Positions 1-12,720 of a DNA stretch of 64,000 nt are shown piece by piece; position 1 is the first letter of the stretch, and each line of letters starts with the position of its first letter. Position numbers and translations under genes: made by a program. Source of the DNA: Lineus longissimus (Eukaryota > Nemertea > Pilidiophora > Heteronemertea > Lineidae); NCBI RefSeq assembly GCF_910592395.1, contig NC_088320.1:5394001-5458000 (forward strand). Reading direction: 5' to 3'. The notes beneath the pieces are model-generated. The model did no database searches. It was not told the DNA's origin and saw only the letters and a program-made list of their open reading frames with translations.

Positions 1-42
1 AAAACACATGCCTTGAATTAAATCCTATTCAGTCTGTAAATC

Positions 43-278
43 CAGTGTTCTCCACAAGGCTATTTGTCAGGGTGGCCCACCCTGCCTTGGCAGCTTACCA
101 CCCCACCTTGGAAGAGCCACCCTACCTTGCTCTAGAACTTTGTAGAGGGTTCCTATAGGGCCACCGTACCTCAAATTGCTGGCCACCCTACCTTGTGTTG
201 CACACTGGTAAAACGTCATGAAAATCAAGGGTATCAGTACTATCACCCTACCTTGAGAAAACCCTGTGGAGAACACTG
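43..278. mobile_element. TIR-bounded non-autonomous element (MITE-like)
   Basis: The element begins CAGTGTTCTCCACA at 43 and ends TGTGGAGAACACTG at 278, a 14-bp perfect terminal inverted repeat. Both sides carry AAATC (38-42 and 279-283), which looks like a 5-bp target-site duplication. The interior has no coding capacity. It is built from about six degenerate copies of CCACCCTACCTTG, near 72, 100, 117, 161, 182 and 242. CAGTG ends are seen in several cut-and-paste superfamilies, so I do not assign one. Confidence 0.7.
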
Positions 279-283
279 AAATC

Positions 284-1390
284 GTATACCAAGAAGATTG
301 AAGCAAGGCTGGATTAATCTGATCAGGGCAGGTTTATGTGTCCTGGTGTTTATATGACTACAATTTTTGGCCAAATCAAATGGATTCCATGAGTCCTGTG
401 TTCCATGTGTCCAAGTTGTGTGGGAAAGTTAGGTTGATTCATGCCAATATTTCAATTGGCTACTTTGTTACAACCTGGTCCTAACCCTAAGGCAACCTTC
501 CCCTACAAATGAGGACACCTAGAATCTGGGACACATATAACCTGGGGTACATAAAACGCTTTTGATTCGGGGAAACATTGAACCAATGATGCATGGGGAT
601 ACCCTGGCTTTATCAGTGCCTGGTATCTGCAACAAAGAAGCATTTGACCCTGGGCTTAAACCGCGAGATGCGGAATGCGAAATCGCGAGATACCAACCTC
701 GGTGAGAGTACCATGCGCCACAGGAGGTATTACAAATATTGAACCTGAAAAGGCGAACATTCATGAGACCGAGGGCGGCTGTAAATTGTTTTGATTGGCA
801 TATTGAAATAGACTCTGCTGAATCAATTGTTTTGACCAGTAAATCAGGCTTTAAACCGATAACGAATAAAGAAAAATGAAAAAAAGCCTCGTCATCTTTT
901 TAAATCTCTCGGACGGTAAACCGGATTAATCATTCCCATGGTCTAAACTGCTGTTAGGTTGTGACAATATCTATACTTACAACACATCTGACATGAAGTC
1001 TTCACAGTCATCCAACAATCACATGAAGTCCTCAAGTCAAAGGGAGTACAAAGCTTTTCCAATTCCTGTTAACGAAATGTCTGGCCAAAGGGCACATTAA
1101 TAACACTTTAGTAGATGTCCTTAAAAAATATGCTTGGTCCAACGCCCACAGAATTCAAACCGTTCAAACCGGTTTGAATTCCGCGGGCTTTTGACCATGC
1201 CCGTTTGAATTCCGCGGGCTTTTGACCGAGCCTATCTTTTAGTCACATAAGCCAAGAAAACCAAAACGTAAAAAGGCGTGAGAAGAGATTGATTAAGATG
1301 CTTCAGATGATAGTTTAATGTACAATAACTAGGCCTATCCGGGGGGTTTAATTAATAAATAAATTCAACAAACCAGCAATTGTTCATTTT
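284..1390. other. intergenic region upstream of NOG1
   Basis: No gene is recognisable here. The one visible structure is near 1150-1230. GTTTGAATTCCGCGGGCTTT occurs there twice in direct orientation about 32 bp apart, preceded by an inverted partner around a central AAACCGGTTT. The block lies about 200 bp upstream of the NOG1 start and could be promoter-proximal, but I cannot assign a function. Confidence 0.5.
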
Positions 1391-1403
1391 ATCCGTAGAG
1401 TGG

Positions 1404-1411
1404 TGACGTCA
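1404..1411. promoter_or_regulatory. CRE-type site in the NOG1 promoter
   Basis: A perfect TGACGTCA palindrome lies 36 bp before the NOG1 ATG and is followed at once by CTTCC, an ETS-like core, and a short pyrimidine tract. CREB/ATF factors bind this sequence. The position fits a core-proximal site or the initiation region of a TATA-less housekeeping promoter. The assignment rests on the motif and its position only. Confidence 0.5.
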
Positions 1412-1446
1412 CTTCCTTTCATGCGGCGTGGTGAAATTTTAGCAAA

Positions 1447-4400
1447 ATGTCGCATTACAACTTCAAGAAAATAACCGTCGTACCGACGGCAAAGGTGACT
1501 TATTACAAAATAAACCAAAAATAGTTAAATACAATGTTATTTCTTTTAACCAGCAACTTTTCGCTGGGTTAGTATGCGTTGTTCGAGCGAAAAATATGCC
1601 CTGAAAATTCTTCCGTCTGCTTCCAAATCTCAAAAAATCTCCTATATGCCAATGTATGCTGTGCCTGAATGCACTGCGCTGTGTGTATGTATCCATATCC
1701 TGTACAACTTCACTGTCAAGATGCAAATATGTTTGTTGTTACCCGCTGGTCAACTTTTGGATCTGGTCTATTGTACCAGCCAGTCAAGGTGGCCATTCCT
1801 TTGTTTCAGAGCCAAAACAAATAAAGTAAACATAAAATAGGTGGAATTGCGCAACACCAAGATCAATGAATATGACTGAAAGTTGGCCTGGAAGTTGCGG
1901 TGGTAGGCCCTACATTATCGAGCACCGCACTGTATTTTCTTTGAAAGCGATATGCTAAACAGGTCATATCCGATCCGCACGAGACTATACTCAAAACGTA
2001 CCGCCGTAACTTCCGGGCAAACTTCTTAAGGGGTCTATAGGCAGGAGCACTGCCGAGTAGAGGGGCTAATTAGGCCATCTTCAGGTGACTGATAGGCCAC
2101 TCAGTCATAGATGATTTTTTCTTCAAATACAAGCTTGCCCTAGCAATGACCCTTATTCACGCATGATTGATAAGATTTTGGCAGAGAAAAATCTACAACT
2201 GCCTCTTCCCCTTAAGTTGTCCTATTCTGTTGCAATTGGGCATTGGCCCTTGCATTGTTTTAATCATCCACTTCTTTTCAGGACTTTGTGGATATAGTCC
2301 TTTCCAAGACCCAGAGAAAAACTCCGACAGTTATCCACAAGAATTACCAGATTGGGCGGATACGACAGTTTTATTTGAGGAAGATCAAGTATACCCAACA
2401 AAATTTCCATGATAAACTCACACAAATTTTGACAGATTTCCCAAAATTGGAGGTGAGTCAAGTTCAAGCAATATCTTTGGGGGTCGCCCCATACAGCCTC
2501 ATGAATCCCGAAATTACTTAATTTAATTAGTTCCACATAAAAGTGGTATTTTCTTTTGAAGTTTGGAATGCATAAAAAAAATATTGAGGGCTTTCCAACT
2601 ATAATAATTGCCCGTTGGGGCACCAAGTCGAACCAGAGGGCACCAGAAAACCAGGCTGCTGCCCCAAGCGTGGACTTGTCGGAGCCAGCAACAGATTTTC
2701 GTATATTTTCAACTTCAGTCCAACTCTAACTAAGTTGTGAATTTTGTAAAATTTACTTCAGGATATCCATCCATTCTATGCGGACCTGATGAATGTTCTC
2801 TACGACAGAGATCACTACAAGCTTGCTCTTGGACAACTCAACACAGCTCTCCATCTGATTGACAAGTAAGTCCTTTGGTGTTTATCTCCAAGTCGGATCA
2901 TTATTTCCCCACGCAATATTTCGCGAAGGTTTTTTTTGTAGGCTGCGAGAACGTTACTCGTAGTTTACTCATGTTGTGATGGTAACGCTTAACAGATCAT
3001 CCTTAACCTGGTGTTTGTTTGTAAATCGGTCTTGTGAGGACAAAGACACAACCAGAATGCAGGATGCTTCTATCTAATGCAACATTTTTAATTTCAGTGT
3101 GGCAAAAGATTACGTAAGACTGATGAAATATGCGGACTCCTTGTACAGATGCAAACAGCTAAAGAAGGCAGCACTAGGAAGGTAGGTGGATAAAAATTGA
3201 ATCAAACACTTGGGCTGAAATCGACTTGTGCCATTCTCTCTTCTCAGTGGCAATATGCACAGCAGACTTTCTGGGCTTTGAAACCCAGTGGAAAAAGTGA
3301 TTGACGACTACTACTTGAGTTCAAATTAGGAAGTACAGGGTGTGCCAAAAATCATTCAATTGAAAGTAAAACAGGTGGATTAGAATCAAGTACTTTTTTC
3401 AAAGAGTGCTGACAACAAATATATTTCTTTCTTTATCAACCAATGATATTTATGAGAAATGATTTCTTCAGGATGTGTACAATTATGAAACGTCAAGGCC
3501 AGAGTTTATCATATTTGGAACAAGTCCGCCAGCATTTATCCAGATTGCCGTCTATCGATCCTAATACGAGGACCCTTCTTATATGTGGCTTCCCTAATGT
3601 TGGAAAGTCAAGTTTTATAAATAAGGTGAGGTTCATAAACTGTCCAATACCAGTAGCAGATTCCTCAGGTCTGCCAACCATTGTTTGTCTGCCTAAGTAT
3701 CTACCAGGCTAGGCTTAAAGTGGGTCATGGTGAGGGGGGGGGGGGTAAATCATGCTGTTGACTCAAAGCTACAATAGAAGTGTCTCTGAAGAAATATTGT
3801 TGTTTTTTTGTTTGCATGAGCTTTGTTCCTTTATGAAAAACGAATGATGTCTCTAATTGCAGATCACCAGAGCTGATGTTGAAGTCCAGCCCTATGCCTT
3901 TACAACTAAATCACTATTTGTGGGTCATATGGATTACAAGTACCTCCGATGGCAGGTAAGAGTTGTTGAAATATGCCGTGTTCACCAACATTTTTTTACC
4001 TATATGTCATTAATGACTGGCTCCAAAATGCCCTCCAAAATTTAACATCACAAATCATGAAGTCGTTAAATTTTTTGCATCATAACATTCCCCGTCTTCT
4101 CTTTGTTGCAGGTGGTCGACACTCCTGGGATTCTTGACCATAGTCTTGAAGAACGTAACACCATTGAAATGCAGGCCATCACAGCCTTGGCACATTTACG
4201 AGCAGCGATCTTGTACGTTATGGATGTCTCGGAACAATGCGGTAATACCCTGGAACAGCAGTTTGCCTTATTTGAAAATATCCGGCCGTTATTCGCCAAT
4301 AAACCTCTGATCGTTGTCGCGAATAAAGTAGATGTGAAACGCATCGATGAATTGGAACCAGAACGACAGGTTAGTTAAGCAAATCTATTCCATCATAATC

Positions 4401-7400
4401 TTCTTAGTCATCATCATGTCCAGTAGCAGTTGAAGTGACCTTCGATGAAACGGAACATGTTTTCAGCAAGTATCTGTTCAGGCTCGTGTCCACTGTTCAG
4501 GCTCGTGTTCAGGCAGAGCCCCATGCTCATGAGAAATTGTTGTAATGATGTATTTCATTTCAATGACAAATTTCGTGGGCAAGGTAGCAGACAATGCTAG
4601 CACTGCTTTACCAATTACCACAACAAACTGTCAATCTTCTGTTTTCAGAAAATGTTCGCCGACCTCCAGGAAGAAGGTATCCAGGTGATCGAGATGAGCA
4701 CAATGACAGAGGAAGGAGTCATCAACGTCAAAACAGAGGCCTGTGATCGTTTACTCGTCCAGAGAGTCGATGTGAAGATGAAGGGACGAAAGGTTGGCAA
4801 CGTGTTGAACCGGCTGCATGTGGCGACGCCTACGGCTAGAGATCAGAAGGTAGGAATGCGCAGTGCTTGGTATAAGAGGTGGAGAGCATGACATTAAAAT
4901 TTGAGCGGCTCCTGCTGTAAGATTTTCAGACTCGGAGGTGGCCGGTGTTGGTACTTGAGTTCAGAGTGGCCTTCTGTATCGTCATATGATAAACACTCAG
5001 GCTTGCAAATCCTACGAGAGTTCAACGAACAACCTTCTGATCATGTGCTGGTCTCGTTCATTATAGGCCCCAGATCCCGTCTGGGGACTATATTGAGATC
5101 ACTGGAATTCTCGAAACTGTTATTTTTTTCCACCAACACATTTATTGCGGTAGTCCAGCAAAACGGCTAAATAAACCAGAAATCAATCACCCTTACACCA
5201 CCAAACCCAATTCCATCTATGGACTATCGCAAAAGTATTTTAAAAATCCTGAGTATTTCGATACTTTTGAAGCATTTTTTGCTGAGATTCGTCTGATCGT
5301 CTTCTCCCAACATGCCGAAGCCGCGATTCAATCTGACATGCGCTGTGACCTGCGCAGAGGCGAGACGCTGAGACATTAGCATAAGCTCCGCCCCGTCATA
5401 ATGACGTCATTATTCTCAGGAGTTGGTCGAGCGATGGGACGATGGAGGTATTATAAAGAAACCCAATTCGATTCATGGACTATCGCAAAACGATTTTTCA
5501 AAACTCAGAATATTTCGATGCTTTAGATGCGTTTTTATGACTCCAGCTCCTCCCTCTCTGGGAGCTGGAGTCAGTATTGTTTTCGCTCAGGTTTCTCGTC
5601 CAATCACGTGACCTCTCCAACACTCGATAATGCACTCTTTTCGTCCACGTTTTAGGCCAATCTTCGGCATGAACATGAAATCTAATAAGCGCAGTACTTA
5701 AATCAGATGTTTCTCCCGCCTTGAAAACATTCCTGGGTAAAATCCATTGAGATTAGCCGAGTTAATCTACTTTTTCCGTGATTAAAATCTCTGCCCCTGA
5801 ATTCTATAAATAGAAACCTTTAACATCGCGGCAGTGTGGTTCCCATTGTGCGCCCTCCCACTTCACACCATGTCTGGAAGTTTTACGGAGAGGGAGGGCG
5901 TGCGGTAAGAAGAATGGCCAAAATGACGTCACGTTTTCCTGGCAATGCCTCTTGCCGGACCAGTCAAGCATTGGGAAAGCATCTTTAATTCAGACAACGT
6001 TAAAACTAAAGTAAAAGCAGATTTCACCACTAACCAGTCAAATCGGAATACGACGGCGCAAAATGTTCTCGCTTTCTACTCTGTTGACATGACGACTACC
6101 TGGGGACTATCAAATTTGCTACCAGCAAATTTCGGAATTCTAGTTAGATTTTGTTTTTTGACAGCCTCGCCCACCGTGTATCCCAGAGGCGGTCCAGCAG
6201 AAACGTGATGCAATGGAGGTCGACAAACCCAAAAAGAGGCTGGAGCGACACATCGAGGAGGAGATGGGGGATGACTATGTCTTGGATCTGCAGAAGGGAT
6301 GGGACCTCGCGAACCCAGAGGAGAAATATGATGTCATACCAGAGATATGGCAGGGTCATAACATTGCAGATTTCATAGATCCTGAGATTGAGAAGGTTTG
6401 TGGAGTTGTTATCATTTTTAGCTCACCTCTTAGCAGAGGTGAGCTTATCCCATACCGTGGCGTCCGTCGTCCGTCGTCGTCGTCGTCGTCCGTCGTCCGT
6501 TAGCAGGGCACGTTTCGTAACTGTTAGAGCTATTGAGTTGAAACTTGGTACACATGTACCCTTATGTAATGACACTTGGGAGACCAAGTTTCGGTCCGAT
6601 TCGTTTCATGGTTTGGCCACCAGGGGGCCAAACGTTAAAAGTGAAAATATGCAATATCTCCCTTAATAGTAGTCGGGAAATTTTGAAAAAAATATGGTAG
6701 GTACTTCTAGCAAAGGTTCATCATATATCCTCCGGGTTTTTGATTTGACCTCCTTTTCAAGGTCACAGAGGTCAAATGGTGTAAATTGGCCGTTAGGATG
6801 TGACGATGGCACGTTTCTAAACTGCAATGACTATTGATACCAAATTTGGTACACATTTACCCCTTAGTCAGCTGATCTCAGGGACCGAAGTTTGGTCCAA
6901 TATGATTCACCACTTGACCACCAGGGGGCAAAATCCAAAAGCCTTAAAAATGTGATTATTCCTTAACTTCTTGCCCGATTGCCACCAATTTGATATCATG
7001 GGTACATCTAACCACCATACAGTATATGTCACACAGGTTTTTAATTTGACCTTCTTGTCAAGGTCACAGAGGTCATATGGCGTAAATTCGCCGTCAGGCC
7101 GTAACTATGGCACGTTTCTTCACTGCAATGACTATTGATCACAAATTAAGTACACATGTACCCCTTGGTCAGGTGATCTCAGGTATCGAAGTTTGGTGCG
7201 ATCTGATTTGCCGTTTGGCCTCCAGGGAGGGGGCCAAATCCTAAATTCTTCAAAATGCCATTATTCCTAGTAATGACTTGCCCGATTGGCACCAATTTTA
7301 TATCATAGGTACATCTAATTCTAACAACCATTCAATGTGTCACCCGGGTCTTCTTTGATTTGACCTACTTTTCAAGGTCACAGAGGTCGAATGTACTGTA

Positions 7401-9214
7401 TTGGCCATTTTGGGGAAATTGTAATTGCTTGGACCTACATCAAACCTAACACTACATGACACAAGACCATGCTCTTTATCCATCTTTCCTCCAAATGAGG
7501 TGAGCACAATGGCCCTGGCCATTTCATTCATTTTGGGATATCTGGCTATTGAATGAATTAATCGGTATCATAACTCTTGTGTTGGGCTGCTGAGGGTGTG
7601 CAGTGCAAAGTTTCAAGTACCATCTTATGATAACTGTACTTGCATGGTCTTATTTCGTCAGAAAATCGTCAAAAAGGTGCACATCGGTTCTTTTCTTTGT
7701 AGAAATTGGAAGAATTGGAAAAAGAAGAAGGATTACGAGAACAGGCCGGATACTATGATTCCGATGAGTCTGAAGAAGATGAAGAAATGAAGGAGGTCAG
7801 GAAAACTGCAAAAGTGTAAGTGAAGATATTAAAATGTCTAATGGTTGAGGTGTGGGTCTTGCATTCCAAACATCGTTGGCTCCATACAAATCTCTGGCAA
7901 AACGATTGATCGCCTAACCGAAGGACACATTGCATGCTCAATCACCCTGATGCAGCTGGCAGTTCGTATTTCCGCAAGTCTGATATTGACTTCTCTCAAA
8001 TCGCAGTCTAATGTTCCCTTCTGTTAAAGTGGGTGCAAAGCTGGTCTCTGTTTACAAGTTTCTTTATCTTGGTTTCAGAATCCGAACAAAACGAAAGCTG
8101 CGCGTCCTGCAATCCAAAGAGAAGAGACGGACCCAAGGACCCAGGTTGCCCCGAACAGCCAAAAAGGTGGAGCGTAATGCCATCACAACCGAGATGGGAG
8201 CAATGGGAGTCGATATTGAACATCCTGATGAGGTATGAATGAATAACAGACTTCTTCTCCATCCAACAGAGCATTTCACTCCTTGGGCAAGATCCTTGAC
8301 TACGTGATTGCCTTGTCTTTTGATTGATAGTGAAAAACATTCCAATCAGGGAGTAGATATGAAACTTAGTGTGGGCAAAACTTCTCAGCTAAAACAGAAT
8401 TACCGGATTGTATGACACATAAGAATCATAAACTTTAAACCACATAACATTCTCTACTAGTATTTTTTGCAATTTGGTAGGCCAATGCCAACATCACATT
8501 CGCTGGAATTTCTGTAGTCCATTTATAATCTTCTGTTGCTCCTCTTCTTCAGGCAAACTTCTCAAAGTCACGAGGTCGAAGTGGTAGTCGCAAGCCACTG
8601 AAACGAAAGTCGGAGAGATCAGAATCACGGGCGAGGAGTTCATCAAGAACACCAAGAGACAAATCGGGAGTCCGGGACGAACCAGTAAGTGTTTGTGATG
8701 TGCACTTTTCCTGTCATGTGAGATGGCGATGTGAGCAGCAGTCTGCTCTAATGTTGTGTGTCCATAGACTGTTTCCTTGTGTACTTGTGGCATTGTTTCC
8801 ATTTCATGTTCCCTGGTACGACCAGTGGGATCATCCAATAAGCCAAACAAAGATTCTCATGTTGTGTGCGGGCGTCACAAGGTCAGAAGTAGTCTTGGAA
8901 GATATGCACTGCAGTCTGCACTGCTGCTTGGCTCACTGCAGTGAATATACATGGTACAGTGTTCTGAAAATCTTGTCTAACAAGTTTCAGACAGCTTCCG
9001 CTGCCCTGTGTTATTTGAGAGTCGATCATTTCCATTCCTCATCACTCCTTCTCCCTTCCAGATGGCGAAGAAAGTGCGTAAGCTCCACAAGCTCGGACAG
9101 CGGCAGATGAACCGTTATGCAAGAGCCGGTGAGGCAGATCGACACATTGCAGAAAAGAAGCCGAAACATCTGTTCTCAGGAAAACGGGGTTTGGGCAAGA
9201 CAGATCGGCGATAG
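1447..9214 (+). CDS. GTPBP4: nucleolar GTP-binding protein 1 (NOG1/GTPBP4), 13 exons
   Basis: NOG1 is a nucleolar GTPase that acts in assembly and export of the pre-60S ribosomal subunit. The exons I can place are 1447-1494, 2282-2452, 2762-2865, 3098-3181, 3472-3625, 3863-3955, 4112-4369, 4649-4849, 6165-6395, 7703-7815, 8079-8232, 8553-8684 and 9062-9214. They sum to 1896 nt, 631 codons plus TAG, against 634 aa in human. The N-terminal helical part (residues 1-165) has the family signature [12 protein letters not shown]. The G domain shows G1 GFPNVGKS near residue 174, G3 DTPG near 220 and G4 NKVD near 288. An acidic linker (exon 10) and a Lys/Arg/Ser-rich tail ending GKTDRR follow. The start codon opens MSHYNFKKI, as in the family. 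The tail of exon 12 is the least conserved part. All junctions are GT-AG and in frame. Confidence 0.95.
4850..6164. repeat. NOG1 intron 8 with a duplicated segment and a perfect hairpin
   Basis: This 1.3-kb intron has no coding content. A segment of about 80 bp starting AAACCCAATTC occurs at 5203-5285 and again, diverged, at 5459-5540, an offset of 256 bp. The second copy runs into a perfect stem-loop: GACTCCAGCTCC (5539-5550), a 10-nt loop, and GGAGCTGGAGTC (5561-5572). A TGACGTCA palindrome lies between the copies near 5402. This looks like a rearranged non-autonomous element; I could not define its ends. Confidence 0.5.
6421..7504. mobile_element. TIR element with 301-bp tandem units, in NOG1 intron 9
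   Basis: The element starts GCTCACCTCTTAGC at 6421 and ends with the inverse, GAGGTGAGC, at 7496-7504. After a CGTCCGTCGT simple-repeat stretch (6460-6500) come three diverged direct units. They begin GGCACGTTTC at 6507, 6808 and 7109, an exact spacing of 301 bp. Each unit contains a TTGGTACACAT-like block and an AAGGTCACAGAGGTC block. No open reading frame spans a unit. I see no convincing target-site duplication. It is non-coding and probably non-autonomous, and it sits wholly within the intron. Confidence 0.75.
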
Positions 9215-11699
9215 TGACATTGTTTGTTGTTAACTGACTGGACTTGAAGGTTCTCCTGTGCTCCTTGCAATTTGCATTGGAACCATGGAACATCTTTGTC
9301 TTACTATAAGGGAAAGACACTTTTATCCATGGGGAAAATTATATTAATGGTTTATTTAATAACGCTGTATAAGGTACATTGGGAATGAAAAGAAACTGCA
9401 CAAAAAAACTGTAAAATATGATAAAATAAGAAAAAGCTATTTGATCATCACGCCAAATTTTCTTTCTTGACATTCTTGACAATGTAGAGAAGTTGCTACC
9501 GTTTTTCACTGTGTGAAATTGGAAATTGGTGATCTTGGAGGGGAGTGATTCATACTGGTGATAAACTTGAAAATTCTTTCGTTGTATTCAGTTACTGCAC
9601 CTACATTTTATCAAAGGGTACAAGGAAGGCCGTCTTTGTGAAGCCTCCTGGAATAGGGATAGCGGTACCCCACCAGGTTCCCAGTGCTTCGTGAGCTTAT
9701 CCCAACATTCTGGTTGTGACATTGTCCTCAAAAGACCAATTTGAATTATAATAATCAAGCACAGTCGATTCTCTTTCCTTGCAAAACAGCAATGATGAGG
9801 ACAATTCCTTATGTCTCTACATCGGAAGCTCTCCATAACAACAAACGTCGCTGTGCTTGGCTCGGCCTATTGTTGAAAGAAGACAAAATACCTTTGAACA
9901 ATTTGACAGCCCATAAAATTCTTTCACTAACCTTTCATTTCCTCGAGACAGCAGTGCGACTTACCACCTGAAAATTCTGGTATTTCCAGAAAGCGATTCC
10001 TCTTCCTTGGCTTAGTCGCTCCCTTGGCTGGGGACCTCCTTCATCTGGGCAAAGCTTCCTCAGCAACTGTCCTTTCAGGCAACACCACTGTTGGTTGTTT
10101 CATTGCTGAAATCAAGAAGACAGAATAATGTACATGTACATTGACAATGGCTAATCTTGTTACATCCCTGACTTCTTCCAACTTCTCCCGAGGCTCATTG
10201 CTGACTGAAGAGTGAAGACACCTTTACCAACTGCAGTGAGCCAGGGGTGAATACTGGAGACAGAAAAAGAGGGGTAATGCAGGGTGGATCCACGCCTGTA
10301 AGCCTTGAGGATTAGATGAATATAAAAGCCTAGCAAGGAGTCTGGGGTCTCCTGGACTTTCCTGTTCCTGACATTTGGTAATAATGACCATCAAGGTTGT
10401 TCAGGGCTGTTAAATATTCACTTATGCCACTGCCGCTGCAGTATATTTTTAGTGAACACTGCCCCATCCCCCTTTAACACTCATAATGGCATCATCATCA
10501 TTCATTCAAGAGGCACCAGCAGTGTCAATCTGAAAGAGGACAGACCAGGGCAATAATTTATTTATTTTCAGAGGGTGCCACACCTAAAGATTGCTGGAAA
10601 ACAAGAGAAATACGGAGTTTAACTAGGCCCATTACCATTGTGTTCTGCAAATTCCCACACTGTTTACTGAGCAATTCAACATCTTCGAGGATAGGAGATA
10701 GACCATTTCATGACAGCCATCTTTGCCCTCCAATGATGTACATGATGGCCGAGAAAAACGAAGAGGGGGAGAAGCTTCCGTATCGTTGTAAATGGTCGAA
10801 TTCAAGCTGAAAAAAAAGAAGGACTTACATTGAAGAATAACAAATTCTATTTACTACTTTTCTTAGTTTCGAGCTGTCAAACTGAAAACATCGATGAAAT
10901 CATCATGACAGTGCGAAGCATTGCGTGCAACAATGTATTCTTCTATCATAGACGCAGCGTCCGCTGCAGTTTCCGGAATTGAAAATCTGATTCCACGCAC
11001 TCATGTCATAATTAATATCACAATATTCTGTTCTACAGTTGTAGAATTGCTCATAGAACCTACAAATCATTATAATTTGTGCTTATTCACTGGGATGATG
11101 AAGGATTAGATCGGTGTTTCATGACAGACCATTCGTCTTCTCTGAGCATTGCAAACTTTTGCGCTAACTTCGCCGACTGAAAAAATAGTGCACATGTTGA
11201 CTTAAATCAATTACAAAATCGTTTACGATCACGAGATCATGAAGAAGAAATTGGACATAGAATGTATGTTACTTACCCCACGAAAACTGTGTTTAAGGAC
11301 AAAAAATGCACGAAATTTCAGAACTTTGCGAAATGTCTGTCTTCGCGCCGAAATTTGCCCAAATATGCCTTTGGGCGGGTCTAGGATCAAATCCTCGTAT
11401 CCTCAAAAAGCTGTTTTTTGCTTCACAAACCCAATGATTGGTCCTAAAATTGACCAGAAAATGAAATAATACAGCTGTTGTCATGAAAACTGCATTGACA
11501 CCATCTTTTTGGTTTTGTGAGCTTTTTAAAATTTGCATCTTCCACCTGCCCGCCCCCAACCCATTGGGCGGGTTCATTCTCTCCGTCGTCGGCAAATGGG
11601 AAAGCTGTGAAAACAGCCAAGAGCCGTTGCAGCTATATGCTTGCGTGTCGGGATTACAAAATATGAGCTCATCTTCTTCGTCTTGTGATGGCTTCTAAT
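9215..11699. other. NOG1 3' flank and unassigned region with possible - strand exons
   Basis: No AATAAA is obvious close to the NOG1 stop. Beyond about 9480 I recognise no gene. On the - strand there are exon-like pieces. After a strong TTTTTTCAG acceptor, 11176 to 11087 reads 29 codons to a TGA. A G/GTAAGT donor lies near 11277, and another open stretch runs near 10985-10860. They do not join into one frame, so I do not call a gene. A short + strand ORF of 21 codons starts with ATGGCC at 10748 and is equally unassigned. Confidence 0.35.
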
Positions 11700-12720
11700 A
11701 CTGGGAGGTGACAGCAGACAGTAGAAGCATTCGCATTCTGAGGGGCAGAAAATGTTCAAAGAGAACCTAAAATGTTGGGAGGTGAGAGAGGACGACAGAA
11801 GATATTGGACGATGGGTTGAGATGTCGGGAGGTGGTAGAAGACAGTAGAGGACAATCACAGGCTACATAAGACGTTTTGTAATGGCTTGAGGTGTGCGAG
11901 AACGAATGGGCATTTTTATTCGGTGGCGACAGAAGATGTTTGTGACTTCAGCTGTTGGGGGGGGGGGGGGGGGGGGGCGACAGACGACAATTAGAGGTGC
12001 CGCAAAGATGTAGGGAGGAGACAGAAGCTGGTAAAAGATATTTCAAAGGCTACAGACGACGTTTGGTGATGGTTTGAGCTGTTGGGAGATGACAGAAGAC
12101 AGTAAAGAACATTCGCGGGAGACCGAAGACGATCGAGGACATTCGCACTTAGAGGCGACAGAAGACGCCAAGAGGTAGCTTAAGATTTTGGAAGGTGACA
12201 GAAGACAGTAGATGACAAAGTAGATATGACAGACGACATTTAGAGGTGCCTCGTGGTGTTGGGAGGAGACAGAAGCCGGTAAAGAACATTCGCTTTCAAA
12301 GGTTACAAAAGACGTTTGGCGATGGTTTGAGGTGTTAAACTATGACAGATGACAGTAAAAAACATTCGCAGGAGACCGAAGACGGTCGAGGACATTCGCA
12401 TTCAGAGTCGACAGAAGACGCCCGTCGAGGACGTTCGTATTCGGAGACGACAGAAGACGGTCGAAACAGTCGAGACGTTGGAGGTAATAGATGACAGTGG
12501 TTAACATTCACATTCAGAGATGACAGATGGAGTCCTGAGATGCCTTCTGGGATATTAGGAGGTGATGAATGACAGTAGGAGACATTCGCATCCAGCGGAG
12601 ACAGAAGACGTTGACACATGGTTTAATGAAAATTTCGTAGGTGACAGATGGCAGTTGAGGACATTCGCACTTGGAGACGACAGAAGACTTTGGAAGGTGA
12701 CAGGAGAAGGTAGATGACAA
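11700..12720. repeat. degenerate minisatellite (GGTGACAGAAGACAGTAGAGGACATTCGCA type)
   Basis: About 1 kb is made of diverged direct repeats. The recurring words are GACAGAAGAC, GGACATTCGCA, TTGGGAGGTGA and AGACGTTTGG, at irregular spacing of roughly 60-120 bp. A run of about 20 G's lies at 11957-11977. Several - strand reading frames are open here only because the repeat lacks stops; their Ser/Pro-rich translations mirror the repeat and I do not treat them as genes. Confidence 0.75.
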
